From Glycine soja (lineage: Eukaryota; Streptophyta; Magnoliopsida; Fabales; Fabaceae), in assembly GCF_004193775.1 (NCBI RefSeq), contig NC_041003.1:26475735-26539734 (forward strand): a DNA stretch of 64,000 bases. The letters are read 5' to 3'. Below are positions 10,355 to 22,141 of this stretch, one piece after another. Numbering within the stretch: the stretch's first letter is position 1; every line of letters starts with the position of its first letter. Made by a program: the position numbers and the translations under genes. The notes beneath the pieces are model-generated. The model was not told the origin of the DNA. It saw only the letters and a list, made by a program, of their open reading frames with translations, and ran no database searches.

Positions 10355-12060
10355 TGTCGCAACCTACCCTTAGGCAGGAGCGCAATGTGAGACTCACGGG
10401 TGCATCTTCCAAGGAAGGAAAACGCGCGGAGTTGCCACCAACGTTTATTCGAGGAAAACGTCGAAAAAACCGGAAAATGCGTGGTCTACAAACTTTAAGT
10501 GTGAAAGGTTCGGGAGTTGTATTTATGCACGGGGAAGGTATTAGCACCCCACGCGTCCGACACAAGGGACAACAACCTTTAATCAAGTGTGCGAATATGA
10601 CTTCAATTTGTTTTATCTTCCCTTTTACGTTTTCATGTCTTTTTATGCCTTTTGTATTTTTTATCTTTTTGTGGTCGACAAGGGTGTTTCCCTTGCTCCT
10701 ACATATTCCTTATTTGTGATAAGAAAATCGGACCTATGTAGTTCTTTGAGAACTAAGCGTTGGTTAAGTTGTTTTTATCTTTTTTTTTTGCAAGATATAT
10801 TTTGATTGAATGAAAGATCATTTAAGGCATTGGACCATTAAACGATCTTTCAATTCTTTTGAAAGGAGAGAAAACATTAAGGCATTGGACCATTAATGAT
10901 CTCTTGGTTTTTTGAAAGAGGTGACAAAGCTTATGTGTTGGTTTTATGTCTTTAAAATCCACGTTTAACCAATAAAAGCGAAAAGGACCATTTCAAGGTG
11001 TTGGATCTTAAAAATGGTTTTTTAGGTGATGACAAAAGCTTGGTTTATGAATTGATTTTAGCTTAGTTTCACTTTGGTTATTAGTCAATTCGATTAAGAA
11101 AGAAAATCCCAAAGAAAAACGTCCGATTGATTTTTTTTTTTTATTTAAAGATATTTTTTTATTATTATATTACTATTTTGCCTCTTTTTGGTTTTAAACG
11201 TGGTTACGGCATGAAAGATCAGCCGGATTTTATTCTAACATAAATTAAAAGATGTTACAACTCAAATGATCGATGGAAATTTATTTTATTTTTTGATTAG
11301 GCGAGAAAGTGACTTAAATAAATGACTAGAGCACGTCAAAAGGGGATACAGAAAGCAAATGAAATAAAAATAAAAGCACGCAAAACAAGTGGGGACCACT
11401 AAGGGTACATTGAATGAATTGAAAGGTTCGATTTCGGGAACTTACCGGTTGAAGACCGATGAACGACGAAGAACGAACGAAGAACGATGAAGAACGGTGG
11501 AAAATCTTCGCGAAATCGCCCACGGAAATGTCTCAGAAGCGTTACGGAAGCGCCTCGGCTTGGATTTTCTTCACGAAAACAATTTTTCTCACTAATTTTA
11601 AGTGATTCTCAAATACCAGGAGGGTTGAACGAATTTGTTCAGCCCTCCTTCCTCTATTTATAGGGGAAAAGAGGGTGGTGGTTGTCGCCTAGCTCGCCCA
11701 GGCGAGCTGGGTTGCTTCCACCAGAAGGCACCGCCTTCTGTTGGAACATCCTGGAAGGCCCAAGTGGGCCTGATTGCTATTTGCACACCCTTGTTTACTA
11801 AATACACCCCCTCGACCCTTTTTTTGTTGATTCTTTTTCCGTAATGTCACGAAACCTCACGGATTATGCAATCGTCCCCTCTTTGGCTTCTGGAATGTTA
11901 CGGAATTTTATGGATTACGCATTAACACTCCCTTTCAACTCCCGACATGTCGCGGAACTTCACGGATTGCCTAACGATGGGTGTCAAGTACCTCGAAGTG
12001 GTCAAGCGAAGGTCGCATCCCACCAAACAGATTGTCCCCGGACAAAATTAGGGTGTGACA
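10355..12060 (-). mobile_element. 5' LTR of Tat element
   Basis: Read on the minus strand it starts TGTCACACCCTAATTTTGTC at 12060 and ends GTAGGTTGCGACA at 10355, giving canonical TG...CA ends and a length of 1706 bp. The GC-rich 10380-10580 part is the 3' end of the LTR next to the primer site. A TATA-like TATAAATAGAGG (11655-11644 on the minus strand) may drive transcription. The LTR is inserted in a second gypsy element. Confidence 0.8.
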
Positions 12061-12168
12061 CCAAACTTTCAAAAATCTTTTGAAATTGAGTGTGATGCTT
12101 CAAATGTTGGGATTGGGGCTGTATTGATGCAAGAAGGTCATCCAATTGCTTATTTTAGGAGTGAATAG
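12061..12168 (+). pseudogene. Ty3/gypsy RNase H fragment (insertion target)
   Basis: The frame reads [20 protein letters not shown] followed by HPIAYF, the start of the RNase H domain of a chromovirus-type gypsy polyprotein on the plus strand. It is cut on the left by the Tat LTR and on the right by Mutator-type terminal sequence. Confidence 0.8.
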
Positions 12169-12779
12169 GCAATTTAGTCCCTGAGATTGTAACCAGTTTG
12201 CATATTAGTCCCTGGCTTAAATTTTAATTCATAATAGTCCCTAACTTTACCTCTGTTATGCAAATAAGTCCCTGCTGTTAAAATCTAATTTCCTTCGTTA
12301 GTCAAGTAAGCATCCCAATGTGCCAAGTTTGAGTCCAAGTCAGCAATCCTATGTGGCAAGGCAAGGACTAAATTGAAAAATTAGGTTAAAAAGAAATAAA
12401 AAAAATGAAGTAAACCCATTTTCTCTTTCACTGTCTTACTGTTTGTAGGGTTTTTTAACTGTTTGTGGTTTGTTCTTCCCTCCCCTACATTCTTGTGATT
12501 GTGAGGGTTCGCGCTTTTTGTCAGGTTGGTGGTTTTTTTGCGTTCATTTTGTTTGCATTGTTTTGGTGGTTTGATTTGGGGTTTTATATGTTCAAGGGGT
12601 TTCATTTGCATTGTCTTCCTGCTTCGTAGGGAGGTTTATGATCCTTTATTATTTTCGTTTATGATTCTCTATTTTTATAGATGACATTGCATGTTGTTGT
12701 GTGATGTGTCTATGTTTGAGTTTGAGGTAGGTTTTTTATTTCCTAATATATGACAATGTTTGTGGTTTCTGATTGTGTA

Positions 12780-15700
12780 GAATGAATGAAAATATAACTT
12801 TAGTATTGCACCATGGAGGAAGATTCACTCCACGTGCCAGTGATGGAAAGGTTGAATATATAGGCGGAGAATTTGACGTTTGGGAGGATATATCTGCAGA
12901 TTGCCTGAATGCATTTATCTTATATGATCTGGTGAAAGCTTGTAAGAAGTATAGCAATATAGGAGAATGTTTTTGGTTGATTGATAAAGACTTAGATTTT
13001 AATCATGGGTTAAGGAGTTGTACAACTGATGGAGATATATTACACTTAGTTAGGGATGCTTTTGAAAATGAGAATGAGATAAATGTTTATTTTCATCATG
13101 AAGTAGATCCAATTTTAGAAGAAGTCCCACAGATGTTGTACATGGAATGTGATCCAATTCCAAAAGCTGTTGAGAATGAGGATGATTTAGATGATGTACC
13201 TGTTGCTGGCCATGAGGAAGGTAAGTTTTAATTCATCTATACTTGGTCCGACATGGTTACCATGATTAATTAATATGATTAATTTTTACTTGATCACCAT
13301 TGATGCAGATGTTGGTGCTGGTGAGCATGTTGGTGCTGGAGAGCAAAGAGATGCTGGTGAGCAGAGGGATGCTGGTGAGCAGAGGGATGCTGATGCTGGT
13401 GAGTAGAGAGATGGTGGTGAGCATAGGGATACTAATGCTGGTGAGCAAAGAGATGGTAGTGAGCAGAGGGATGCTGATGCTGGTGAGCAGAGAGATGCTG
13501 GTGGTGAAGAGAGAGATGTTGCTGATAGTGAGGAGGAAGAGGAAGTTGACAGTGATGAGTGGTTTATAAATTTCTCTTGTATGATGAATGAAGTTGAAGC
13601 TGAAGTTGAGACAACTGGTTATCATTCAGAGGAGCTTAATATCCCCATTAGTAGTGATGATGAAGATGAGGATGTTGAAGTTTATCCTCAATATAGTCAA
13701 AGTAGTGGAGTTGGTGAACAGAAGTTGGAATTAGGGATGGAGTTTGGTACTCTAGATGAATTTAAATCTGCCTTGAGGGAGTATAGCATATTGATGGGCA
13801 GGGAGTTCAGGTGGAAGAAGAATGATAAACAGAGGGCTAGAGCAAAATGCAAGAAGGCATTTTGTGATTGGGAAATCTACTGTGCAAAGAATGACGTTAG
13901 AAACTCTTTTCAGATAAAGACATTTAAGCATAACCATAATTGCTGCAAAGAAGTGAACAACAAACAAGCAAATAGACAGTGGGTGGTCAGTAAACTTGAG
14001 GGCAAACTCAGAATGCAGCCAACCCTTAAATGTGTTGAAGCTTTGGAATATTTCAAGCAAGAGTTTGGAGTGCACATTGAAGTTACAAAGATGTGGAGAG
14101 CCATGAAAGAAGAAAAGCAACTAGTGGAAGGGAATGAGAGGAAACAATATGCCAAAGTATTTGATTATGCACATGAATTATTGAGGAGCAATCCTGGATC
14201 AACAGTTAAGATCAACACAATGCCAAGTCCAGAAGGTCCACCATAATTTCAGAGGCTATATATTTGTCTTGCTGGCTGTAACAAGGGGTTTGTTGCTGGA
14301 TGTAGACCATTCATAGGTCTAGATGGATGTTTCCTAAAGAGTGCATTTGGAGGAAACTTGCTCTCTGTTGTTGGGCTTGATGGCAATAACCACATCTTTG
14401 TTATTGCTTATGCTGTTATGGACATTGAGAACAAAGACAATTGGAAATGGTTTTTAACTTTGTTGCATGAAGATCTTGGGGATTACATACAGAATGGGTG
14501 GAATTTCATGTTAGACATGCAAAAGGTATGACATGGTGTGATTTGCAATTGTTATCATAAGTTAGGTATTTAATTGAAGTTAATGACATAAGTTAGGGAC
14601 TAGTCCAGAAGTATTTACTACTTTGCTGCAATTTTTCAGGGACATATTCCAGCTTTACAAGAAGTCATGCCTGGTGCACCTCATAGATTCTATGTCTTGC
14701 ATCTTTGGAAAAATTTTACAAAGCAATGGAAAAGCAAGGAACTTAAAGGAATTGTGTGGCAATGTGCAAAATCCACTACTGTTGCTAAGTTTGAAGGTCA
14801 TATGGCCCATTTGAAGACAATCAACTGCCAGGCTTGGGAGTATTTGAATAAATGGCCCAAACAAGCATGGGCAAAAGCCCACTTCAGTACAGTACCCAAG
14901 GTGGACAATATATGCAACAACACTTGTGAGGTATTCAATTCCAGAATTTTACAGTATAGATGCAAGCCTATTATCACAATGCTTGAAGAAATTAGAAGTT
15001 ATATCATGAGAACCATGGCTGCCCGCAAGATTAAACTTTCTGGAAAGCCTGGACCATTATGTCCAGTGCAGTATAAAAGACTAGAAAAAGAACTTCATTT
15101 TGCTAATCAATGGACTCCCATTTGGTGTGGTGATAACATGGGCCTGAGATATGAGGTCCACATGTGGGGGAATAAGGTTGAGGTCAATTTAGCTGAATGA
15201 ACATGCACTTGTGGAGTATGACAACTAACAGGTTGTGTTCTTTATAGTTTTTTTTTCATTCCTAACCTACATGTGTGCTGATTTTACAACTTTGATGTAG
15301 GGATGCCATGCCGACATGCCATTGCAACAATAACTCACAAAGGAGGGAAGCCTGAGGACATGTGTCATGAGTGGCTGTCAATAGAAGCTTATAATAAGAC
15401 ATACCAGCATTTTATTGAACCAGTCCAAGGACCACAATATTGGGCCCAGACACAGCATACACACCCTGTTCCACCACATAAAAGGGCCCAAAGAGGAAGG
15501 CCAAAGAAAAATAGAAGGAGATCTGTAGATGAGGACAATGTCACAGGACATAAGCTAAAGAGGAAATTGGCTGAGTTTACATGTGGAAGGTGTGACCAAA
15601 CCAATCATAACATTAGAAGCTGTAAAAATATTGGAATTCCTGTTAGGCCAAAGAAATATGTTGCACCATCAACTTCAAATGAGGATGACCTCCTATTATC

Positions 15701-16023
15701 TCAAGATGAACAAGCTTTGAATGAGGCTGAAGAAGCTGCTGCTTATGTTCAAAAAGATCCGGTGGAGATTAATTTATCTCAGCCTCATTTGTCACAAGAT
15801 AGTGACATGGAGTTGATGGTAAATATTTGTCACAACAAAGTAGTTTTATCTCAACCTAATTTGTTGCAGCACTCCATTTTTATATATTACAATTATTCAT
15901 GTTTGGCATTTGCATGTAGGTCCCTGCAACTATTGCTCCACCAATAGCAAGGAATAAGCTAACCATAACAAGAGCCAAACAAAGGAAGGTTGCTGATAAA
16001 GATAATGTAGTTAAAGAAAACTG
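12780..16023 (+). pseudogene. MULE transposase (MuDR type) with PB1-like N-terminus
   Basis: Exons by splice sites and frame: 12780-13220, 13309-14526, 14640-15229, 15301-15819 and 15920-16023; a 5'-UTR intron ends at 12779. Domains in order: PB1-like (ITLVLHHGGRFTPRASDG), acidic GEQRDA repeats, MuDR N-terminal domain (FGTLDEFKSALREYSILMGR), MULE DDE core (first Asp in FIGLDGCFLKSAFGG, Glu in CEVFNSRILQYRC), a SWIM zinc finger (CTCG...MPCRHA) split by the 15230-15300 intron, and a CCHC knuckle (CGRCDQTNHNIRSC). Stops occur in the GEQRDA repeat (13403, CAG to TAG), at 14244 (TAA) and at two Trp positions before and inside the SWIM finger (15198 and 15219, TGG to TGA). The transposase would bind element ends and cut; this copy is dead. 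Confidence 0.85.
13309..13515 (+). repeat. Coding minisatellite for GEQRDA repeats
   Basis: An 18-24 bp unit, GGTGAGCAGAGGGATGCT and variants, is repeated about nine times at the start of transposase exon 2. It encodes Gly-Glu-Gln-Arg-Asp-Ala repeats. One Gln codon is now TAG. Copy number probably varies between relatives. Confidence 0.85.
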
Positions 16024-16259
16024 AAGACCCATTTTTTGTTGCATTTTGAAAGTTGTTGAGTTTGAAGGTTGCTGATGAAGAAAACTGAAGAAGCATTTTT
16101 TGTTGCATTTTGATATTAGGATGTGTAGTTGTATATTTTGAAAGCTTCACTGGCATGTGAAATGATGTAAACATTATGGCCTACTGAACAATTGCTTCTA
16201 ACTACTATGCTTTGGGATGTCAAACATTATGTGAAATTGATTTAATGTCATGTTTCTTC
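16024..16259 (+). repeat. MULE 3' flank with duplicated segment
   Basis: A 45-50 bp segment (GTTGCTGAT..., AAAACTGAAG, CATTTTTTGTTGCATTTTGA) occurs at about 15990-16056 and again at 16069-16113, spanning the transposase stop codon. The rest is probable 3' UTR. Confidence 0.6.
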
Positions 16260-17019
16260 TCTTTCTTCTGGGAGACCAAATGGTGGCTGGCTTGATGGCT
16301 GTTGGGGGTGACTTTTGGTTGCCACAATTTTAGTTACACTCAGCCATTAAGTTACTTTAATTCCCTAGGTTATTGGCATTAAGTTTTGTTAATTCTACGT
16401 TAGTGGATCATTACCAAAATCTAATGTAAAGCTTCTATATAAGCTGAACCATTTTATCAATAAACACAAGTTGAGTTTTATTCAAAAAATTAGAGTTTAT
16501 CTCTTTTATCTTAGTGAGAGTGATTATCCTAAGTTCTTGAGTGATTCAAGAACACCCTGGCTGTATCAAAGGACTTTCACAACCTTTGTGTGTTGCCCTC
16601 GCCGGAAAGAGTGATTCTTTCCTTCCTTTCATCTTCAACCTTGTTCTTTCAAACCACAATTTCAAAAGATCCACTTCTGCTCAGAATTATCTCATGGCCA
16701 TAACTCCCGTTTTACGCACTCAAATTAAGTGATTCTTGATCCTAAATTGAATTTCATAACGATACTTTTCACCTCGTTTTGGAATCACCTCATTTGGAGC
16801 CTTGTAGCTTGAGTTATTACCATTTTTATATTTCTATCCAGCCATCACTTAACCTACGTTTTTTTTCATCTCATTATTCCATTTTATGCCAAGAACCACC
16901 TTATTAAGACCCACGAAATTAACCACCTTATTTTCCATCCTTTCCTTAATCAATTTCTGCATTTTCCATCAAGGTTTAATCCTAGACGATCCTAAGTCAG
17001 CCTTTGTGCAATCAAGGAT
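16260..17019 (+). mobile_element. LTR-like fragment with promoter and leader
   Basis: A plant LTR layout is visible: TATA-like TTCTATATAAGC at 16433, AATAAA at 16458, then GC-richer leader sequence to about 17000. There is no coding frame. The element type cannot be assigned from sequence alone; retrotransposon LTR plus start of internal region is the best reading. Confidence 0.45.
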
Positions 17020-17887
17020 CATATCATTCAAGTAGAAGATGAGTCTAGAAGAAGCTCACCACCATAGGAAGTCATGGATATGAGCTTGAAGGTAAAAGAA
17101 GATGAATGAAAAGAGAGGAAGAGAAGAGCACAAAATTTAGTGCCTCTAAAGAAGTCTGAACTTTGAAGTTTAATTCTCAAATGATCAAATTTGAAAAAAT
17201 ACACGCACATGACCTCTATTTATAGCCTAAGTGTCACACAAAATTGGAGGGAAATTTGAATTTCAATTCAAATTTCACTTGAATTTGAAATTGAATTTGT
17301 GGAGCCAAAATTTCACTAATTATGATTAGTGAATTTCAGTTATGGTTCAGCCCACTAATCCAAGATCAATTCTAAAATTTTCCACTAAGTGTGCTTAGGT
17401 GTCATGAGGCATGTAAAGCATGAAGGACATGCACAAAGTGTAACTATATGATGTGGCAATGGGGTGTAGTAAGCAAATGCTCACCTCCCCCTCAAAATTT
17501 AATTGGATTGGGCTTCTACCAATTCAATTAAATTTATTTCCCAACACCCACATCAAATATTCACCTAGTGCATGTGAAATTACAAAACTATCCCGAATAC
17601 AAAAACTAGTCTAGGTGCCCTAAAATACAAGGGCTGAAAAATCCTATATTTCTAGGGTACCCTACCTACATTATGGAGTCCTAAATACAAAGATAAAAAA
17701 AATAATGAAATCCTAATCTAATATGTACAAAGATAAGTGGACCCAACCTTAGCCCATGGGCTCAAAAATCTACCCTAAGGTTCATGAGAACTCTCGGGCC
17801 TTCTTCAACAGTTCTAACCCAATCCTCTTGGAGCCTCTTGCTCATGGCTTTGGTAACTGGTCCTTTCCTAGGGAGGATTGCATCACT
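17020..17887. mobile_element. Gypsy LTR remnant related to the 27356/31719 LTRs
   Basis: The last ~150 bases (from CCCATGGGCTCAAAAATCTA to GGATTGCATCA at 17886) match the end of the 775-bp LTRs at 27356-28130 and 31719-32493. Upstream the layout is similar (AAGAAG-rich block, CTATTTATAG, AT-rich tract) but strongly diverged. CTATTTATAG read on the minus strand is a TATA box, as in the better copies. Confidence 0.6.
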
Positions 17888-18158
17888 TTTCCTCCTTCAA
17901 TTTCGTGCCCCCCCCCCCCCCCCTCTCTTTTTCTTTTCCTCCATTGAAGTTTCCTCTCTAAGCTTCTTATCCAAGGCACTCCCTTGGTGGTGAAGCTCTT
18001 TCTTCCATTGCTTATTCCCTAGTGGATGACGCCTCCTCTCACCTCTTCTCCTTTATCTTCCGCTGCATCTCCATGGTAGAAAATCACCATTGAAGGACCT
18101 CATTGAAGCTCAAAGATCCAGCCTCCATAGAAGCTTCACAAGCAAGCTTCCATCAGAT
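17888..18158 (-). mobile_element. Inverted LTR start of same family
   Basis: Read on the minus strand from 18158 this begins TGATGGAAGCTTGCTTGTGA and matches the start of the 27356 LTR for about 260 bases down to GCACGAAATTGAAGG. It abuts the plus-oriented LTR end just before it. A run of 17 C residues at 17911-17927 lies at the point where homology is lost. Confidence 0.7.
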
Positions 18159-19175
18159 TTGTCTAAAGATAACTATGTTATTGATTTTCTCTTAGATTTT
18201 TACTTTTATAGGCTTCATATAGTCCATGTATTTGTAACAATATGCCGCCACTACATAATAACTTAAAACTAACATAGTGGAAGACTTTATTTTATTTCAA
18301 ACTCTTTGATTAATTTATGGGTAAACTATATTTTTAGTCTCTAAATTTTTTAAAATTTCTATTTTTAGCCCCTAAATTAACCATAACATTTGAAAGTAAA
18401 AAAAGTAATACATTCATCTCATATAAACAGGGAATCTCATTTTCAATCATCATGAATCACCATAAAGAATTAACATCATACATCATTATCAATGTATCAT
18501 CCCCATGAATCATCATCACCATGCATACGATTCATAAAAACCAAAGAAAAATTCTACTCCATGGAGATTTACACCCTCAACTTGGATCCCTTGAGGTTTG
18601 AGAAACGACACCCAGGGGCGGAGCCACGACTTTTATAAGGGGGGCCAATATAAAAATAAAATCATGACTAAAAAAATATTTAAAATTTTACATGTATGGC
18701 ATGTATAAGAAATTTAATGTATAACTAATATTTTTATGAGCAAAAAGAAATATATAATTGTGTTAAGAATAAGAGAGATATTAATCAATTAGTGAATCAA
18801 CACATAAGCGTTCAAAGACTAGTAGCAAAAGGAGAAGAAAGTAGGAAAATTTCATTTAAATTAAGTGAAAATAAAATTTCATTATAGTCAAAACCTATTA
18901 TTCAAAATATTTCAAAAATAGATACTTGAGTCAACATGACGCATTCTTAAAAAATACTTGGTTCAATGAATAACACATGATAAATGCTTAGATAAGTTAA
19001 CTAAGTATAGATGCATCATTAACAAAAATAGAAAATATAAATAAAAAATATTACTAAAAGAAACCTGCAGTTGTTTTTTATCTATAGAAACCCATTGTTT
19101 TATTTTTCAATGTTAGTTTTTTTTAATAATTAATCCCTTTATAAAAGGTATAGAGTTATTTTAAGTATTTTCTTA
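18159..19175. other. AT-rich DNA without gene; possible Tip100-type hAT end
   Basis: No coding potential is seen. At 18614 the word CAGGGGCGGAGCCACGAC resembles the terminal sequence of Tip100-like hAT elements (CAGGGGCGGAG). No matching right terminus with an 8-bp duplication was found, so this may be one end of a degraded copy. Confidence 0.4.
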
Positions 19176-19522
19176 CTTCCCTCATTCCTATTTATAAGAC
19201 TCAAATTAAGAGTGATGCTTGTTCTTTTTTACATGATCCAATCCATAATGTTTCTTACATTAATTATTGGGTTAAATATATTTTTTATCCCTAATATATA
19301 CCCAAATTTTGCATTTTATCCTTGACAATTTTTTCCTTCGCATTTGTTTCCTGATATTTGAAAAGTTTTGTTTTAGATCCCTGTCATCAGTTAAGTGATG
19401 ACATGTCCATTAAATATTTGATAACGCGATTTATGGCGGCTCAAAAATTGCCAGTATTTGTTTCCAAATGAAATTTAAATTTTTTGGAAGTTAAAAACCG
19501 CCTGAATCAATTAAAAGAAAAA

Positions 19523-20307
19523 AAATAAATCAAACATTGATAAAGTTCTCTTCTTCTCCCTCCTCTCTCGCAACCACCTCCTCCTCCATGCCGCCAGCTT
19601 CAACTACTCATGTGTCCCCTGCGTCTCTGTCGGCGCTAATCCACAGTGGGGCCCCACTCCGCCACCATCACGGGCTTCTGAGAATTGTTGTGGGGAGACC
19701 ATAGTTGAGGTTGGGCTTGATCCTAAACCTCTAACTATCCTAGGTTCAAGGTTAGGTGAAAGTGAAAAGCCTAAGGGAGATGCAGATTACAACATTGTTG
19801 ATTCCGAGGAAATTACTAATATAGTGGGGACAAATTTCATGTTCATGATAGGGCCTCTTATTGATCTCCTTCTGGTCATGCAACATAGGGTTCCATGACT
19901 GGAAAAGTAGGTAACATGAGTGAGAAGCAGCTACAACCATCAACATCTTAACCATCCTAATAACCCTTTCCTTATCACCCAGAATGTACATCGCAGATTG
20001 CTATAACACTTGACCTAACATTCATGATTTTCTCCAAAGCAGCCTTGGTCTCCTACACCATTTCCTCAATCTGTTTCTGTGTTTCATCATTGAAAATGTC
20101 ATCGTCTGATTTGTCCTGCATCGTTTTTCCCCACAACAGTTCTTGAAAGCCCATGATGGTGGTAGAGTGGGGCCCCACCACGAATTGATGTCGGCAAAGA
20201 CGTAGAGCACACATGAGTGGTTGAAGGTGGCGGGATGGAAAAGGAGGTGATTGCGGAAGAGGAGGGAGAAGGAAAGGCCCTTCTCAATGTTTGATTTATT
20301 TATTTTT
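19523..20307. repeat. Inverted arms inside MULE, possible captured gene fragment
   Basis: About 180 bases at 19523-19699 recur inverted at 20125-20307 (shared words CTTCTCCCTCC, ACTCATGTGT, GTGGGGCCCCACT, GAA/TTGTTGTGGGGA), with a 425-base spacer. The arms are GC-richer than the surroundings, which suggests captured coding DNA, but I do not recognise the source. The spacer holds a short minus frame (19752-19991) without known motifs. Transcription would give a long hairpin RNA. Confidence 0.7.
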
Positions 20308-20308
20308 T

Positions 20309-20718
20309 GCTTAATTAAGTTTTTCATATTTGGAATATAGGTCATTTCCATATTACTACCTAACATTCATTTTTTTTCAACCAAGTACCTTAAAAAAATT
20401 TCAATTTTATTTTATTACTTGCCATTAGTCTCCTTCCGTTAAGTGATGACGTGTCAGACTGAGTGTCATGTCATCACGCCTTGTTACATACGCCTCATTT
20501 CCATGTCATCTTCTTCAATGATGTGGCAATGGCGTGTTAGTGATTGGGTGTGATGACGTGGAACTTCGTCTACCACATCATCACTTAATTGAAAGGGACT
20601 CACGACAAGTAGTAAGTTGAAACATAAAACTTTTATAGGTAATTATTTAACAAAAATTGAATTTTTAGGTAGTAATTTGAAAATAGTCTATTTCCCGATA
20701 TGAAAAACTTAATTAAGC
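20309..20718. mobile_element. Foldback MITE, copy 1
   Basis: The ~410-bp unit is almost fully palindromic. Its ends are GCTTAATTAAGTTTTTCATA and, on the other strand, GGCTTAATTAAGTTTTTCAT. Both halves contain GTTAAGTGATGAC, a word also present in the enclosing MULE terminal repeats. No coding frame. Confidence 0.7.
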
Positions 20719-20861
20719 CAATTTGAAAAACAATTTAGTTAACAAATGATAAAGAGGAGTTTTATCAAAATAAATAATTTAATTTCAGATAAAATGATAA
20801 ATTTTATTATTTTATTGAAAAACATAAAAATGTAATCGTAAATTTAAGTTATGTTAACAAG

Positions 20862-22133
20862 TAGGGGTGAGAATAGGTCAGGTCAGGCCAGGCCAGGCTT
20901 TAAAATGCTTGAGCCTAGCCTACGATGATTTTTTAGGCCTGAGCCTGGCCTATAGCCTATCAAAAGCTTTTATTTTGGGTCGGCCTGACCTTTTTAAAAG
21001 CCTAGCCTAACCTGATAGCCTCAAAGCCTTCTTCACATTAAACATTTAGTATTCCTTTGATAGTTGTTTTTACCAAAAAATAATAGCACACCTTCTATAA
21101 TAGGCTAAACAAGGCCTTAATATATAATTTGGCTTAATTTTTAATCTAACATTAATTTAGTTGGTAGTCCTACAAATATATTAATAATATAAACTAAAAT
21201 CATCAGATGATATAAAATAATCTAAAACAAAAGAGAACCTCATACTTGAGGTAGCATCATCCAAGTCTATCAAACCAACATATTAACTATTACAAACAAA
21301 AAATAAAGCCTACATCTCCATTCCATTTGAACAGAACTGGTACATAAAATATCTATCAATTAACAGTTATAATAGTTATAATGACATGCAGAAAAGTATT
21401 GATAGAAATCATATATCACCAAGTAACAAAAAACCAACGTGAACGTGCCTAAATCAAGACTCATAATGAAACTTGGTAAAGGAATAAGAAGATGAAAGAA
21501 AAAATGGCAAGGTTTTGAAGTTTTACCGCTATCAAAGCTTGAAGTGAAAAGGATACGATTTTTGTTTGCTCTACAATTTTTATTAGTTAGTTGTGTTCTC
21601 TAGTTTACTTTAATAGAGAGAAACTTAATAAGAAAAGGAAACGTTAAAAGGAATAGGAAAATAAGCCAATAAAAATAATGAGGAATATAAAGGGAATGAA
21701 CTGAATCTCTTACAACTAGTAAAAAGAATGAAACAACAGTCAGCACATGACTCACACCACTTAAATTGTAATTAAAGTCTTACTTGATGATGGGAATGGA
21801 AGTTATGGAGCAGTAGTGTGTAATCAAAGTATGCTAGTTCAAAAAAAAATATTAATTATACCATGTGTTCTGTTCAATGCAATGACACATATATATTGGT
21901 ACCAAAAAAAATAATATAAGTATATATATATATATATATATATATAGGCCGGCCTATTAGGCTTATTAGGCTTATAAGGCTTTTTAATAAGCCTAAGCTT
22001 GGTCTATTTAATTTAATAGGCTTTTAAAAAAGTCCGAGCCTAACCTTTTTATTAAATAGGCCAGTCCAGGTCAGGATTTATGTAGGCTAGGTCATAGGCC
22101 CCTGTAGGCCGGCCTGGCCTATTCTCACTCCTA
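20862..22133. mobile_element. Non-autonomous hAT element
   Basis: Left end TAGGGGTGAGAATAGGTCAG and minus-strand right end TAGGAGTGAGAATAGGCCAG form the terminal inverted repeat. A perfect 8-bp duplication, TTAACAAG, lies at 20854-20861 and 22134-22141. Subterminal regions are packed with AGGCCTGAGCCTGGCC-like words in both orientations, as expected for transposase-binding repeats. The 1272-bp interior has a (TA)n run at about 21920-21945 and no transposase. Confidence 0.85.
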
Positions 22134-22141
22134 TTAACAAG

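Larger units (their letters stand above)
4593..12060 (-). mobile_element. Tat-lineage Ty3/gypsy retrotransposon, defective and 3'-truncated
   Basis: In minus-strand order the element has a 5' LTR (12060-10355), primer binding site, long leader, gag, protease remnant with G-patch, reverse transcriptase, RNase H, a second archaeal-type RNase H and integrase. The second RNase H between the first and the integrase is diagnostic of the Tat/Ogre lineage. It ends inside the integrase C-terminal tail at about 4593 with no 3' LTR. Three internal deletions and several frameshifts make it non-autonomous. The 5-base target duplication cannot be tested because one end is lost. Confidence 0.85.
12169..16023 (+). 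mobile_element. Mutator-like element (MULE), decayed
   Basis: The left end (12169 onward) has four copies of the word AGTCCCT within about 110 bases and a related inverted copy (AAGGACTAAATTGAAAAAT, 12364-12382), as in terminal regions of MULEs. A complete but mutated transposase gene follows. I could not find a matching right terminal repeat after 16023, so the right boundary is the end of the gene. No 9-bp duplication could be tested. Confidence 0.7.

Noticed and set aside
12381..12611. Minus-strand 76-residue frame at the MULE left end
   Set aside because: Lies in terminal and 5' UTR sequence of the MULE, low complexity, no motif.
13300..13625. Overlapping frames on both strands of the GEQRDA array as genes
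   Set aside because: Repeat-generated open frames; the transposase frame explains the sequence.
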